Assembly (NCBI GenBank): GCA_943332745.1
Contig: CALQQQ010000023.1
Location: 1 to 10,904 of the forward strand
DNA length: 10,904 nucleotides
Direction of reading: 5' to 3'
Source of the DNA: Opitutus sp. GAS368
Lineage (GTDB): Bacteria; Verrucomicrobiota; Verrucomicrobiae; Opitutales; UBA953
Every line of letters begins with the position of its first letter. Position 1 is the first letter of the stretch. This document shows, piece after piece, positions 1 through 6,690 of this stretch. The notes under the pieces are model-generated. The model was not told the DNA's origin and ran no database searches. It worked only from the letters and a program-made list of their open reading frames with translations. The position numbers were made by a program, and so were the translations under genes.

Positions 1-27
1 GTGATTCCGGTTAACCTTGAACTTCAT
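1..27 (-). CDS. dnaN: DNA polymerase III beta sliding clamp, first 9 codons only
   Basis: A leftward reading frame opens with ATG at 25-27 and runs off the window edge, giving MKFKVNRNH. The family is known to begin with M-K-F-x-V-x-R-x-H (E. coli DnaN starts MKFTVEREH), so this is probably the N-terminus of the beta clamp, the ring that tethers the replicative polymerase to DNA. Only nine residues are visible, so the call rests on this start motif. It is supported by the setting: two parS sites and mnmG lie in the same window, and these are typically close to dnaN near the origin. No clear Shine-Dalgarno sequence precedes the ATG. The gene follows pssA on the same strand after a 249-bp gap. 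Confidence 0.7.
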
Positions 28-276
28 GATGACGGAAGAATTGAGGACAGGCAGGGGGTGAGGCAACCCCTCATTGCCCACATACCGGGACGGACTGTAT
101 CTAGTTACTCTTCATTTATAAATACCAGTAGTATCAGTAGGTGTCGGAATCCCGTGTACAGTTCCGCAAGCCACTGGTGAGCGGTCTTATCGGCGGCTAG
201 ACCAGCTGTGTGTCCGGGGTGAATAAGTCCGCGGTTGTTCACATGAAGCCAGACCAACCGATCCTTCACGGACTAT
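28..276. other. Gene-free interval between pssA and dnaN; dnaN leader and candidate oriC
   Basis: There is no credible gene here. Three 9-mers each differ by one base from the DnaA box TTATTCACA: 218-226 (minus strand, TTATTCACC), 235-243 (plus strand, TTGTTCACA) and 273-281 (plus strand, CTATTCACA, running into the pssA stop). An AT-rich patch with the 10-bp palindrome ATTTATAAAT lies at 114-123. A short hairpin-forming segment with GGGGT and ACCCC arms lies near 55-70. Boxes plus an AT-rich patch directly upstream of dnaN are a common oriC arrangement, but none of the boxes is perfect and the cluster is small. The same DNA must also hold the dnaN promoter or leader, unless dnaN is transcribed from the upstream cluster. 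Confidence 0.35.
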
Positions 277-1170
277 TCACATCTTAGGCTCGATTTCATC
301 CTCATCCTCCGGAGCGGGGTCCGTCTCTTCTTTGCGGAGCAGGAAAAAGTGTCGGATGACCCCCCAGCAGATGTAGCCGAGGAACACCGCCGGCAAGGCG
401 TACTCCCGGTAGCTATAAGCGGCCACGCCTGCCAAGATGATGAGTATGAACCCACGCGAGCGCGTCTTTGTATTCCAGTCGACCTTCTTGAAGCTGGGGA
501 AGCGGACGTTGCTGACCATCAGGAAGGATATGATCAACATCAGCGGCAGGAGCGTCCAAGACCAGGACTGCAACGGTAGGACGTCCGGCTGCGCGGCGGG
601 GGCAATCTTGATGATCTTGGATAAGACCAAGACCAACGAAGCCATCATCCCCGCGGCGGCCGGTGACGGCAGGCCGACGAAATCGCCGCCGGCCGCCCGT
701 TTCTCGTTACCGGGCACCAATGGGTTGGTGAGCACGTTGAACCGCGCCAGACGCACCCCGGCGCACAGCAGGTAGATGAACGCAAAGAGCCAGGTGACGA
801 GTTTGATTTCTTCATTCACCCCCGGGTTGATGATGAGGAAACAGGCCATGAGCGCGGGGGCGACGCCGAAGGATACGGTATCCGCGATCGAATCGAATTC
901 CGCCCCGAACAGTGATTCCCGGCGCGTGGCGCGGGCGACGCGGCCATCGAAAAGGTCACAGAGGCAGGCGAAGAGGATGAACCACACGGCCATCACATAG
1001 TGCGCGGCCTGCTCGCCCGCGTTGACGGTCGTGAAGCGCGCCTCGATGCACTCCTTGATGGCCAGGAAGCCGCAGAGCATGTTGCCCGCCGTGAAGAGGT
1101 TGGGCAGCAGGTAGATACGGGCAGCCTCTTCTGGTGAGGAATACTGGGGTTTTACGGGGGGAGTGGTCAC
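277..1170 (-). CDS. pssA: CDP-diacylglycerol--serine O-phosphatidyltransferase (phosphatidylserine synthase)
   Basis: This 297-residue integral membrane enzyme of the CDP-alcohol phosphatidyltransferase family makes phosphatidylserine, the precursor of phosphatidylethanolamine, from CDP-diacylglycerol and serine. The family signature DxxDGxxARx8GxxxDxxxD is complete: D72, D75, G76, A79, R80, G89, D93 and D97. The aspartates bind the metal and act in catalysis. Several hydrophobic membrane segments surround the motif and fill the C-terminal half, and the protein ends in an acidic tail rich in D and E. The start is GTG (1168-1170), two bases after the stop of the RelE-like gene, and no Shine-Dalgarno sequence is evident. 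In the frame of the start codon an upstream stop lies four codons back, so a longer start is excluded. The assignment to PssA rather than PgsA rests on length, the DLFDGRVAR form of the motif and overall resemblance. The gene is probably the last in a four-gene leftward operon. Confidence 0.9.
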   Translation of the reverse strand: MTTPPVKPQYSSPEEAARIYLLPNLFTAGNMLCGFLAIKECIEARFTTVNAGEQAAHYVMAVWFILFACLCDLFDGRVARATRRESLFGAEFDSIADTVSFGVAPALMACFLIINPGVNEEIKLVTWLFAFIYLLCAGVRLARFNVLTNPLVPGNEKRAAGGDFVGLPSPAAAGMMASLVLVLSKIIKIAPAAQPDVLPLQSWSWTLLPLMLIISFLMVSNVRFPSFKKVDWNTKTRSRGFILIILAGVAAYSYREYALPAVFLGYICWGVIRHFFLLRKEETDPAPEDEDEIEPKM

Positions 1171-1172
1171 GA

Positions 1173-1529
1173 TTAGGGCTTAGGGGTTTCGTCGAGGTAT
1201 TTCCAAAAGCCACCTTCTTGTTCGATGCGGGCTTCGTCCTCGGGAAAGGGCAGATGGGAGCGGAAGGCGAAGTCGGCGTACGTGTGCTTATGCAGCACGT
1301 AGTTGGCCATCAGGGAGCCTTCGCTGGCCTCGAAGTAGATCCGGAATTCGCCGACGCGCAGCCGGTGATAGGTGTGTCCGCCGCGCCGGACGGTGCCGAG
1401 CTCAGTGCTACCACGAAGGAGTTCTTCTGGCGTGAGCGAAGTGAACGCTTCAACGACATCCATCTGCTCTAAGGTGGGTAGCTTCCCGAGCTCGCGCATC
1501 GCTTGGTCGCTGAAGTTCACTTGATACAT
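1173..1529 (-). CDS. RelE/ParE-superfamily toxin-like protein, no antitoxin partner visible
   Basis: A small protein of 118 residues if started at the ATG at 1527-1529 (MYQVNFSDQAM...). The opening beta strand and helix, followed by LGTVRRGGHTYHRLRVGEFRIYF-type strands and a basic VLHKHTY segment, resemble the RelE/ParE/YoeB fold of mRNA-cutting or gyrase-inhibiting toxins. Longer versions can start at ATG 1541 or TTG 1568; the latter would lie four bases after the phosphatase stop. I prefer 1529 because family members usually begin directly with the first strand. The acidic, aromatic C-terminal tail (about residues 90-118) is longer than in minimal RelE proteins. No antitoxin-like gene is adjacent; the neighbours are a phosphatase and pssA, so this may be a housekeeping derivative of the fold rather than an active toxin. 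Its function is not established from sequence. Confidence 0.7.
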   Translation of the reverse strand: MYQVNFSDQAMRELGKLPTLEQMDVVEAFTSLTPEELLRGSTELGTVRRGGHTYHRLRVGEFRIYFEASEGSLMANYVLHKHTYADFAFRSHLPFPEDEARIEQEGGFWKYLDETPKP

Positions 1530-1572
1530 CGTTGGCAGCATCCAACGCCGCTCGCGCGGCTTCGGCAATCAT

Positions 1573-2037
1573 TCAGTTCGGACGCGACCAGCGAGACATC
1601 AGTAAAACCGCCGGTTTTTCGACTAGATCCAACACTTTTTCAAAACCGTCGCTTTCGCCGTAATAGGGATCAGGTAAGGCGACGTCGTCCAGGAATAATC
1701 GCAGACGGGCCTGATGTTCAGGCGGACAACGCCGACGGAGCTCCTGCAAGTTGAGTGCATCCGCGGCGAGGATGAGGTCGAACGACTGGAAATCGTCGGC
1801 ATGCACTTGGCGCGCGCGGAGTCGCGAAAGGTCGTAGCCGCGCATCTTTGCATGCCGGATGGATCGCGGATCGGGCGGGTCGCCGATATGATAATTTTCA
1901 GTTCCGGCGGAATCAAACTCGATGGCCAACTTGGCCTGCCTCGCCTTAGCCCGCAGCACGGCTTCAGCCGTCGGGGACCGACAGATGTTGCCCATACAGA
2001 CGAGGAGTACGCGGCGGGGCTGTCCGGCCGTGGCCAC
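1573..2037 (-). CDS. Low-molecular-weight protein tyrosine phosphatase family protein
   Basis: A 154-residue cytoplasmic phosphatase of the LMW-PTP family (Wzb/YfkJ/arsenate reductase-like). The P-loop CX5R is present as VCMGNICRSP, with nucleophile C14 and R20 and the typical second cysteine at 19. The general-acid loop DPYYG, with D123, lies near the C-terminus as expected, and length matches the family. Such enzymes remove phosphate from tyrosine or, in some lineages, arginine; the substrate cannot be told from sequence. The start is GTG (2035-2037), three bases after the DUF5069 stop codon. No Shine-Dalgarno sequence is seen. No tyrosine kinase or capsule gene is in the window, so an exopolysaccharide role is not supported here. 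The stop codon (1573-1575) is followed closely by the RelE-like gene, which suggests a shared transcript. Confidence 0.92.
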   Translation of the reverse strand: MATAGQPRRVLLVCMGNICRSPTAEAVLRAKARQAKLAIEFDSAGTENYHIGDPPDPRSIRHAKMRGYDLSRLRARQVHADDFQSFDLILAADALNLQELRRRCPPEHQARLRLFLDDVALPDPYYGESDGFEKVLDLVEKPAVLLMSRWSRPN

Positions 2038-2040
2038 AGC

Positions 2041-2496
2041 TTAGACTTTACCGCCGAAGCTCTGGTGATCGTCCAGGTCGAGCACGTCGAACCAAGTGGT
2101 GATATCATCACGCTTGGCACCGGCCGGGGTCGAGGACTGGTAATCGCTCAGCTTAGCCCGGCTGCCGGGAGAGCTCGGAGCGCGCTGTTCATGGTAAGCA
2201 CTGAAAGCGGCGATTTCTTGGCCCAAACGGGGTTTCTTAGCGTTGGCCATCAGCCAGGCGAGGAGTTCTCCATCACCTAAACCATTGTCAATCTGTGCTT
2301 TAAGTGCGTTCGCCTCAACGCCGAGGAAGTCCAAGACATTGGCATCCAGCGGGCAACCATAGTTATATTCACCATTTTTGCCGATTTTCGTGGCGCGGGC
2401 TTTATCGATCATCCGGGGGAGGATGACGAAGCCGCCGAGGCGGACGCGGGGGCTGCGGGGCGGGTGCTGGGTAAGGTCGTAGAGGTCGTGGGCCAT
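2041..2496 (-). CDS. DUF5069 domain-containing protein
   Basis: A 151-residue protein of unknown function. I recognise the DUF5069 family from the N-terminal stretch DLTQHPPRSPRVRLGG followed by ILPRMIDKARA, GKNGEY and CPLD, then a segment on a GDGELLAWL theme. There is no signal peptide or membrane segment, so it is probably cytoplasmic. The open frame extends upstream to a GTG at 2569-2571, but that start would overlap the divergent membrane-protein gene and would add residues unlike the family, so I chose ATG 2494-2496 (MAHDLYDLTQ). The C-terminal 40 or so residues contain a proline/serine-rich linker (APSSPGSRAK) and an acidic WFDVLDLDDH segment. It is the first gene of the leftward cluster, three bases ahead of the phosphatase. 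No biochemical role is known to me. Confidence 0.8.
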   Translation of the reverse strand: MAHDLYDLTQHPPRSPRVRLGGFVILPRMIDKARATKIGKNGEYNYGCPLDANVLDFLGVEANALKAQIDNGLGDGELLAWLMANAKKPRLGQEIAAFSAYHEQRAPSSPGSRAKLSDYQSSTPAGAKRDDITTWFDVLDLDDHQSFGGKV

Positions 2497-2564
2497 ATGG
2501 ACAGCCAAGCTAGCCTTCCTACTCTCCTCCGCAAGAAAACAGGACGGCTTGATGGTTTGCCAAA
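2497..2564. promoter_or_regulatory. Divergent intergenic region between the DUF5069 gene and the HemX/CcsA-like gene
   Basis: This 68-bp gap separates two divergently read gene clusters, so it should hold both promoters, or one of them may extend into a coding region. I could not pick out a convincing -35/-10 pair on either strand, nor a Shine-Dalgarno sequence near either start. The call rests on gene layout alone. Confidence 0.4.
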
Positions 2565-3422
2565 ATGTCACACCTCCCCCAACCTGCCTTCATGCTCCCC
2601 CTGGCCGCCGAACTTGCCGCCCATCCCTTGACCAGGGACTGCTTGTTGGGTTGCGCCTCGGTCTTTTTGACCGCGGCCTTGCTAGATGGTCTCGCCCCTA
2701 GGGATACCTCCGGAAAATTGCAGGCCTCTGGAGTCTGGTTGCTCCGCGGCGGATGGGTTTTGCTCACCACGATGTTGGCCTACCAAGGGCTGCGCACGCA
2801 CTCTCTTCCCATTGCCAGTGCGGCGGAAGTGTTGCTCTCGATTGCCTGGGGGGTGTCGGGCTTGGCCCTCTTTCTCGACCTGACGTTCAATCATCGCCTG
2901 CCGACTTGGGCGATCGCGGGCACGACCGCGCTGTGTCTCGTGGCGGCCGCCTTTCTCGGCGTCGTCGAGCATCCGGGCTTGGACACGACGGGTAAGCCGC
3001 TCATCGCCATCCATGTCGGCGCCGCGATCCTTGCCTACTGCGTGCTCGGTGCGCAGGCGCTCAACTCCGCCGCTTATCTCCTCCAGGACCGCGCCTTGGC
3101 GCGTCATCAGTTTGGGGGCATGTACGCGTTGCTCCCCGCGCTCGTCCCGCTCGATCGCATCGGCGCCCAGCTCATGGGCGCGGCGGTCTGGCTCCTCGGG
3201 CTTTCCTTGGTGATCGGCGCGACCGACTGGGGGCAGCGTGATCTTGCTGCCGTTGCCGCCCCGAAGCTCATCGCGGCGCTCATCACCTGGCTCGCCTGTT
3301 GCTGGACTGTCGTGCAACGCCGACGTCTGCATCTCCAGGGCGCTTCCTTCGCGCGTGCCTCCCTGCTCGTCGCGATTCCGGCGCTCATCGCGCTTTATCT
3401 TTCGCTGCCTGCCTCCCGATGA
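2565..3422 (+). CDS. HemX/CcsA-like cytochrome c assembly family membrane protein
   Basis: A 285-residue polytopic membrane protein with about eight hydrophobic segments from residue 25 to the C-terminus. The THSLPIASAAEVL motif and the later IHVGAAILAYCVLGAQALNS helix are typical of the CcsA/YpjD/HemX branch of the cytochrome c assembly family (heme-handling proteins). A tryptophan-rich WWD heme signature of full CcsA/CcmC proteins is not evident; only an isolated ATDWGQRD segment is present. This favours the shorter HemX/YpjD type, whose genes are known to sit next to hemA; in Bacillus, HemX influences glutamyl-tRNA reductase level. The stop TGA overlaps the hemA ATG (ATGA), suggesting translational coupling. 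The ATG start at 2565 has no obvious Shine-Dalgarno sequence. It is the first gene of the rightward operon. Exact function, heme export or synthesis control, cannot be fixed from sequence. Confidence 0.8.
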   Translation: MSHLPQPAFMLPLAAELAAHPLTRDCLLGCASVFLTAALLDGLAPRDTSGKLQASGVWLLRGGWVLLTTMLAYQGLRTHSLPIASAAEVLLSIAWGVSGLALFLDLTFNHRLPTWAIAGTTALCLVAAAFLGVVEHPGLDTTGKPLIAIHVGAAILAYCVLGAQALNSAAYLLQDRALARHQFGGMYALLPALVPLDRIGAQLMGAAVWLLGLSLVIGATDWGQRDLAAVAAPKLIAALITWLACCWTVVQRRRLHLQGASFARASLLVAIPALIALYLSLPASR

Positions 3423-4459
3423 GCGAACGACCTCGTAATTTGGTGGCGCTCAGCGCCACGCACCGTACCGCTGGCCTTGACGAACGCGCGGCGTTCACCG
3501 TCCCCGCCGGCGGAGCGGAGGTCTTCTACGCGGCTGCCCGCGAAGCGGGCCTCGCTGAAGCGGTCCTGCTCGCGACCTGTAATCGTCTCGAGGCTTACGC
3601 CGTCGGCGATGAAGCCGCCGCCCTGCATGTGCGCAGCGCCCTGCTCAAGGCCACGGGTGCGCCCGCGGCTGCCCTCGACCAGCATCTTCGTCCGGTGCCT
3701 GGACTGCAGGCCGTCGAACACCTTTTCTCCGTTGTCTCTGGTCTGGAGTCCCAGATGGTGGGCGAAGTCGAAATCGCTGGCCAGGTGAAGGATGCCTACG
3801 CGGATGCGCTCGCGCGCGGCATGACGGGGCCGGTACTTAACCGTGTCTTCCAACGGGCCTTTCAGGCGGGCGCCTGGGCGCGCACCAACACGGGTATCTC
3901 TCAAGGACAGGTAAGCCTCGGGAATATCGCTGTCGAGCTGGCTCTGCGTGTCTTCGGTTCACTTGCCGAAGCCCGCGTGCTCGTCCTCGGCACGGGCGAG
4001 GTCGGTCGTCAGGTCGTTCAAGCTCTCGTCTCTCGCGGTGCCTCCCAGATTTCCGTCGCCTCGCGTACGTTCGAGAACGCCCGCTCGCTCGCCGAGGAAT
4101 TCTCCGGAGCTTCGCTCACGCTCGCCGATGCGTTACGCCAGGCGCACGCGCATGACGTGATTGTGGGATGCGCGACCGTGGAGCGCGCCTTGCTCGACGC
4201 CGTCTCGCTCCGTGAGATTACCGGCCGCCGTTCTGGCCGCCCACTCTTGCTTGTTGACCTTGGGGTGCCGCGGAATTTCGCCTCTGGCGTCCACGGACTC
4301 GATGGCACCTATCTCTGCGACTTGGACGACCTCGCCCGGGTTTCCAATGCGAACCTCAAGGCCCGTCTCGCCGAAGTCGATCGGGCGCGTATCGCCTTGG
4401 CTGATAAGGCCGCCCGCGCCTGGGGCGCGGCCAACCATCAGACTTCCCCGGAAGCTTAA
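3419..4459 (+). CDS. hemA: Glutamyl-tRNA reductase, short form lacking the C-terminal dimerisation domain
   Basis: GluTR reduces glutamyl-tRNA to glutamate-1-semialdehyde with NADPH, the first committed step of C5 heme synthesis. The catalytic domain shows the HRTA motif near residue 15 and the active-site cysteine C54 in ATCNRLE. It is followed by SGLESQMVGEVEIAGQVK (107-124) and ARTNTG (154-159). The NADPH-binding loop is GTGEVG (191-196), and LLLVDLGVPRNF follows. The open frame reaches upstream to 3299, but family similarity begins at MSERPRNLVALSATHRTA, and ATG 3419 gives the ATGA overlap with the preceding gene. At 346 residues it is some 70 or more shorter than typical enzymes of about 420; it stops soon after the NADPH domain, in the helix that normally leads into the dimerisation domain. 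The reading frame looks intact, so this seems a true short form rather than a frameshift. The response regulator starts three bases downstream. Confidence 0.93.
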   Translation: MSERPRNLVALSATHRTAGLDERAAFTVPAGGAEVFYAAAREAGLAEAVLLATCNRLEAYAVGDEAAALHVRSALLKATGAPAAALDQHLRPVPGLQAVEHLFSVVSGLESQMVGEVEIAGQVKDAYADALARGMTGPVLNRVFQRAFQAGAWARTNTGISQGQVSLGNIAVELALRVFGSLAEARVLVLGTGEVGRQVVQALVSRGASQISVASRTFENARSLAEEFSGASLTLADALRQAHAHDVIVGCATVERALLDAVSLREITGRRSGRPLLLVDLGVPRNFASGVHGLDGTYLCDLDDLARVSNANLKARLAEVDRARIALADKAARAWGAANHQTSPEA

Positions 4460-4462
4460 GCC

Positions 4463-5845
4463 ATGAAACCCACGGTCCTCATCGTCGATGACGAGAAGAA
4501 CATCCGCGACGGCCTACGGGCCGCCTTGGAGGATCGCTACGAGACCTTCGTCGCGAAGGATGCCGCGGAAGCGGCGCGCCTCATGCAGGACGTGCCTCCC
4601 GACGCAGTGCTGACGGATCTCCGCATGGCGGGCGAGGATGGCATGGCGGTCATCGACCGCGCCCTCAAGCTACCCAACCAACCCGTCTGCATCATGATGA
4701 CTGCGTATGGTGACGTCGACACGGCGGTGAAGGCGATGAGCCTGGGTGCATATTGGTTTTTCCAGAAGCCGGTGGATCTCCGCCAGGTCGAACTCGTCCT
4801 TGATCGCGGGCTCAAGGCCCGTACGACCGAGAAGGAAGTCGTCACGCTGAAGGCTCGGCTCGACCGTAAGTTCTCGCTCGGCGAAATCGTCGGCTCTTCC
4901 TCCGCCCTCCAGCGTTCGATCGAGCAGGTTCGTTCGGTCGCTTCGTCCAATGCGACCATCCTTCTGCTCGGCGAGACGGGCACAGGCAAGGAGCTCTTCG
5001 CCCAGATGATCCACCAGGCGAGCCAACGCGCAAAAGGACCTTTCATGGCGGTACATTGCGCCGCCATCCCCGCCAATTTACTCGAGTCCGAATTGTTTGG
5101 TCACGAGAAGGGCGCTTTCACTGGCGCGAACGAGCGTCGCGTGGGTCGCTTCGAATCAGCCGACGGAGGCACTCTCTTCTTGGATGAAATTGGGGAGATT
5201 GATGCCACCACTCAGGTGAAGCTGCTGCGCTTCTTGGAGACCCGTTCGGTCGAGCGCCTCGGTTCCCATCGCCCCATCGCCCTCGATCTTCGCCTCGTCT
5301 GCGCCACGAACCGCGACCTCTTGCAGATGGTCAAGGAGGGCAAGTTCCGCGAAGATCTCTACTATCGCTTGTCGGTCGTGCCCTTACGCTTACCGCCCCT
5401 GCGCGAACGTCAGGATGACATCCCGCTCCTTCTTTCCCATTACCTCGAGCGCTTTGCGAAGGAGAACTCGGTCGGAGCCGCGAAGCTTTCGCCGGAAGCG
5501 CTGGCCATCCTCGTCCGATATCCTTGGCCCGGTAACATCCGTGAGTTACGTAACGCCTGCGAGAATCTCGCCGTACTCCGTTCCGGCAAGACGGTCGCCG
5601 CCGTCGATTTGGATCCGCGCTTCTCCCAGCCCGCCGCCACGTCAGTCGCGGTTTCAGCCCTGCCCTCCTCTGGTGGCAACATCCTTGATCGGGAGCAGAA
5701 CGAGAAGCAGCTCCTGAAGCAGGCTTTGGCCGCCGCCGCGGGAAACCGTACGCGCGCCGCCGAACTGATGGGGATCTCTCGTCGCACGCTCCATCGCAAA
5801 CTCCTGCAATGGCCGGAATTGGATCCCGGCCCTGAGACGGCGTGA
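4463..5845 (+). CDS. NtrC-family sigma-54-dependent response regulator
   Basis: A 460-residue cytoplasmic transcription activator with the classic three-domain layout. The receiver domain (about 1-120) has D9/D10, phosphoacceptor D52 in LTDLRM, T80 and K102. The AAA+ domain (about 138-370) has Walker A GETGTGKE (170-177), the sigma-54-contacting GAFTGA loop (217-222) and Walker B GTLFLDE (236-242), so it should work with sigma-54 RNA polymerase. A Fis-type helix-turn-helix closes the protein (GNRTRAAELMGISRRTLHRKL). All key residues are present, so it should be a functional phosphorelay output. Its histidine kinase is not beside it; the only kinase in the window is the PhoR-like one, which pairs with PhoB. 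It begins three bases after hemA, and its stop overlaps the GTG of the next gene (GTGA), implying co-translation. Its targets are unknown. Confidence 0.95.
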   Translation: MKPTVLIVDDEKNIRDGLRAALEDRYETFVAKDAAEAARLMQDVPPDAVLTDLRMAGEDGMAVIDRALKLPNQPVCIMMTAYGDVDTAVKAMSLGAYWFFQKPVDLRQVELVLDRGLKARTTEKEVVTLKARLDRKFSLGEIVGSSSALQRSIEQVRSVASSNATILLLGETGTGKELFAQMIHQASQRAKGPFMAVHCAAIPANLLESELFGHEKGAFTGANERRVGRFESADGGTLFLDEIGEIDATTQVKLLRFLETRSVERLGSHRPIALDLRLVCATNRDLLQMVKEGKFREDLYYRLSVVPLRLPPLRERQDDIPLLLSHYLERFAKENSVGAAKLSPEALAILVRYPWPGNIRELRNACENLAVLRSGKTVAAVDLDPRFSQPAATSVAVSALPSSGGNILDREQNEKQLLKQALAAAAGNRTRAAELMGISRRTLHRKLLQWPELDPGPETA

Positions 5846-6690
5846 GACTATTCGCCTTCTTCTTCTCCTGTGCCACCTTGGTCGCGGCTGATTTCGTCGG
5901 CTCCGACCTGCTGGCCGGATCCGTCGCCCGAGGACTGGAAAAGGCTGGACCGAAACTGGCTGTAGATTTCGCCGGTACCCTTCCTGGGCGCCGCGACTTT
6001 CAGCAGGGCAGCGCCGCCGCGGCGGTGTTGATGTTGCGCGGCCGCGAAGCCGCGCCGATTCTGCTCAGCAAATCTGGCGTGATCGAATTTCGGCTCGCCG
6101 GTTGCGCGGTCGTGGTCGCGACCCATGCCAGCAACCGACTCGACCAGATCACCCTCGAACAACTCTCCAGCGCGTTTGCGCGCGATGCCCGCAACCTTGC
6201 CCGTAATTGGAATGATATCGACCCAGCGGCACGCTCCGAACTGATGACTCCGGCGGTCTCTTCGCCCCCGGGCACCCTCACCTTGGAGGTCTTCCAAGGG
6301 TTGGTCCTCGAGGGGCAACCTTTCCGAGCCGACGTGAGGCTACGGGTTGAGCCAGAGCTCGCCGCCGATCTGCTGGCCTCCCGGGCAGGGAGTGTTCTTC
6401 TGTTGCCCCGTCCACCGGCTGGGCGCGGCAAGGTTCTCCAGGTCGCTGATGGTCGCCCGGGCAAGTCGATCACGGCCTATGGTCCGGACGAGAACAACAT
6501 CCATAACGGGGATTACCCGCTGCAGGTCCCTTTGCTCCTTTATGTGAGACAGGATAAGCTCGAGGAATTGCGCCCGGCACTCCGGTGGCTTTTTTCCGAT
6601 GAAGCGGCTGCCCTGCTTGAAAAGCAGGGACTTTATCCAGCCCCCCGCCCTGCCCGCCTAAGGTTCGTCCAAAGGCTTGACACACGATAG
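5842..6690 (+). CDS. Secreted PstS-like periplasmic substrate-binding domain protein (divergent)
   Basis: A 282-residue protein. A short hydrophobic N-terminus (MRLFAFFFSCATLVAA) looks like a signal peptide. The rest follows the type II periplasmic-binding fold of PstS: a GCAVVVATHASN strand, an ITLEQLSSAFA helix preceding a W-N-D-I segment, and the C-terminal PENNIHNGDYPLQVPLLLYV-like region (here DENNIHNGDYPL), then a helix with ALRWLFS. The serine/glycine loop (SSGG) and the R-x-DGSGT motif that hold phosphate in true PstS are absent; SSPPGTL stands where the second is expected. It may bind another ligand or act as a sensor. The GTG start overlaps the stop of the sigma-54 regulator by four bases, so the two are co-translated. 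No ABC permease or ATPase is in the window. Phosphate is suggested only by fold and by the nearby phoB/phoR. Confidence 0.7.
   Translation: MRLFAFFFSCATLVAADFVGSDLLAGSVARGLEKAGPKLAVDFAGTLPGRRDFQQGSAAAAVLMLRGREAAPILLSKSGVIEFRLAGCAVVVATHASNRLDQITLEQLSSAFARDARNLARNWNDIDPAARSELMTPAVSSPPGTLTLEVFQGLVLEGQPFRADVRLRVEPELAADLLASRAGSVLLLPRPPAGRGKVLQVADGRPGKSITAYGPDENNIHNGDYPLQVPLLLYVRQDKLEELRPALRWLFSDEAAALLEKQGLYPAPRPARLRFVQRLDTR

Noticed and set aside
132..205. Cobalamin-riboswitch-like words on the plus strand (GGTG...AATCC, ACAG, CCGCAA, GCCACTG).
   Set aside because: The upstream GGGAA element and a proper B12 box are not found, the spacing is off, and no rightward gene follows; the genes here are all read leftward. 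Probably coincidental, though a covariance-model search would settle it.
1..276. A stable RNA gene (tmRNA, RNase P RNA, SRP RNA or 6S RNA) in the gene-free left end.
   Set aside because: I could not match the conserved core sequences of any of these on either strand.
1714..2280. A 188-codon plus-strand open frame.
   Set aside because: It lies opposite the phosphatase and DUF5069 genes, which have clear family motifs. Its own translation resembles no family I know, so it is a shadow frame of GC-rich coding DNA.
2682..3332. A 216-codon minus-strand open frame.
   Set aside because: Antisense to the HemX/CcsA-like gene. The translation is highly charged and repetitive, the mirror of membrane-protein codons.
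3299..3418. A 40-residue N-terminal extension of HemA.
   Set aside because: It overlaps the end of the membrane-protein gene heavily and has no GluTR similarity. The ATG at 3419 fits both the family start and the ATGA overlap.
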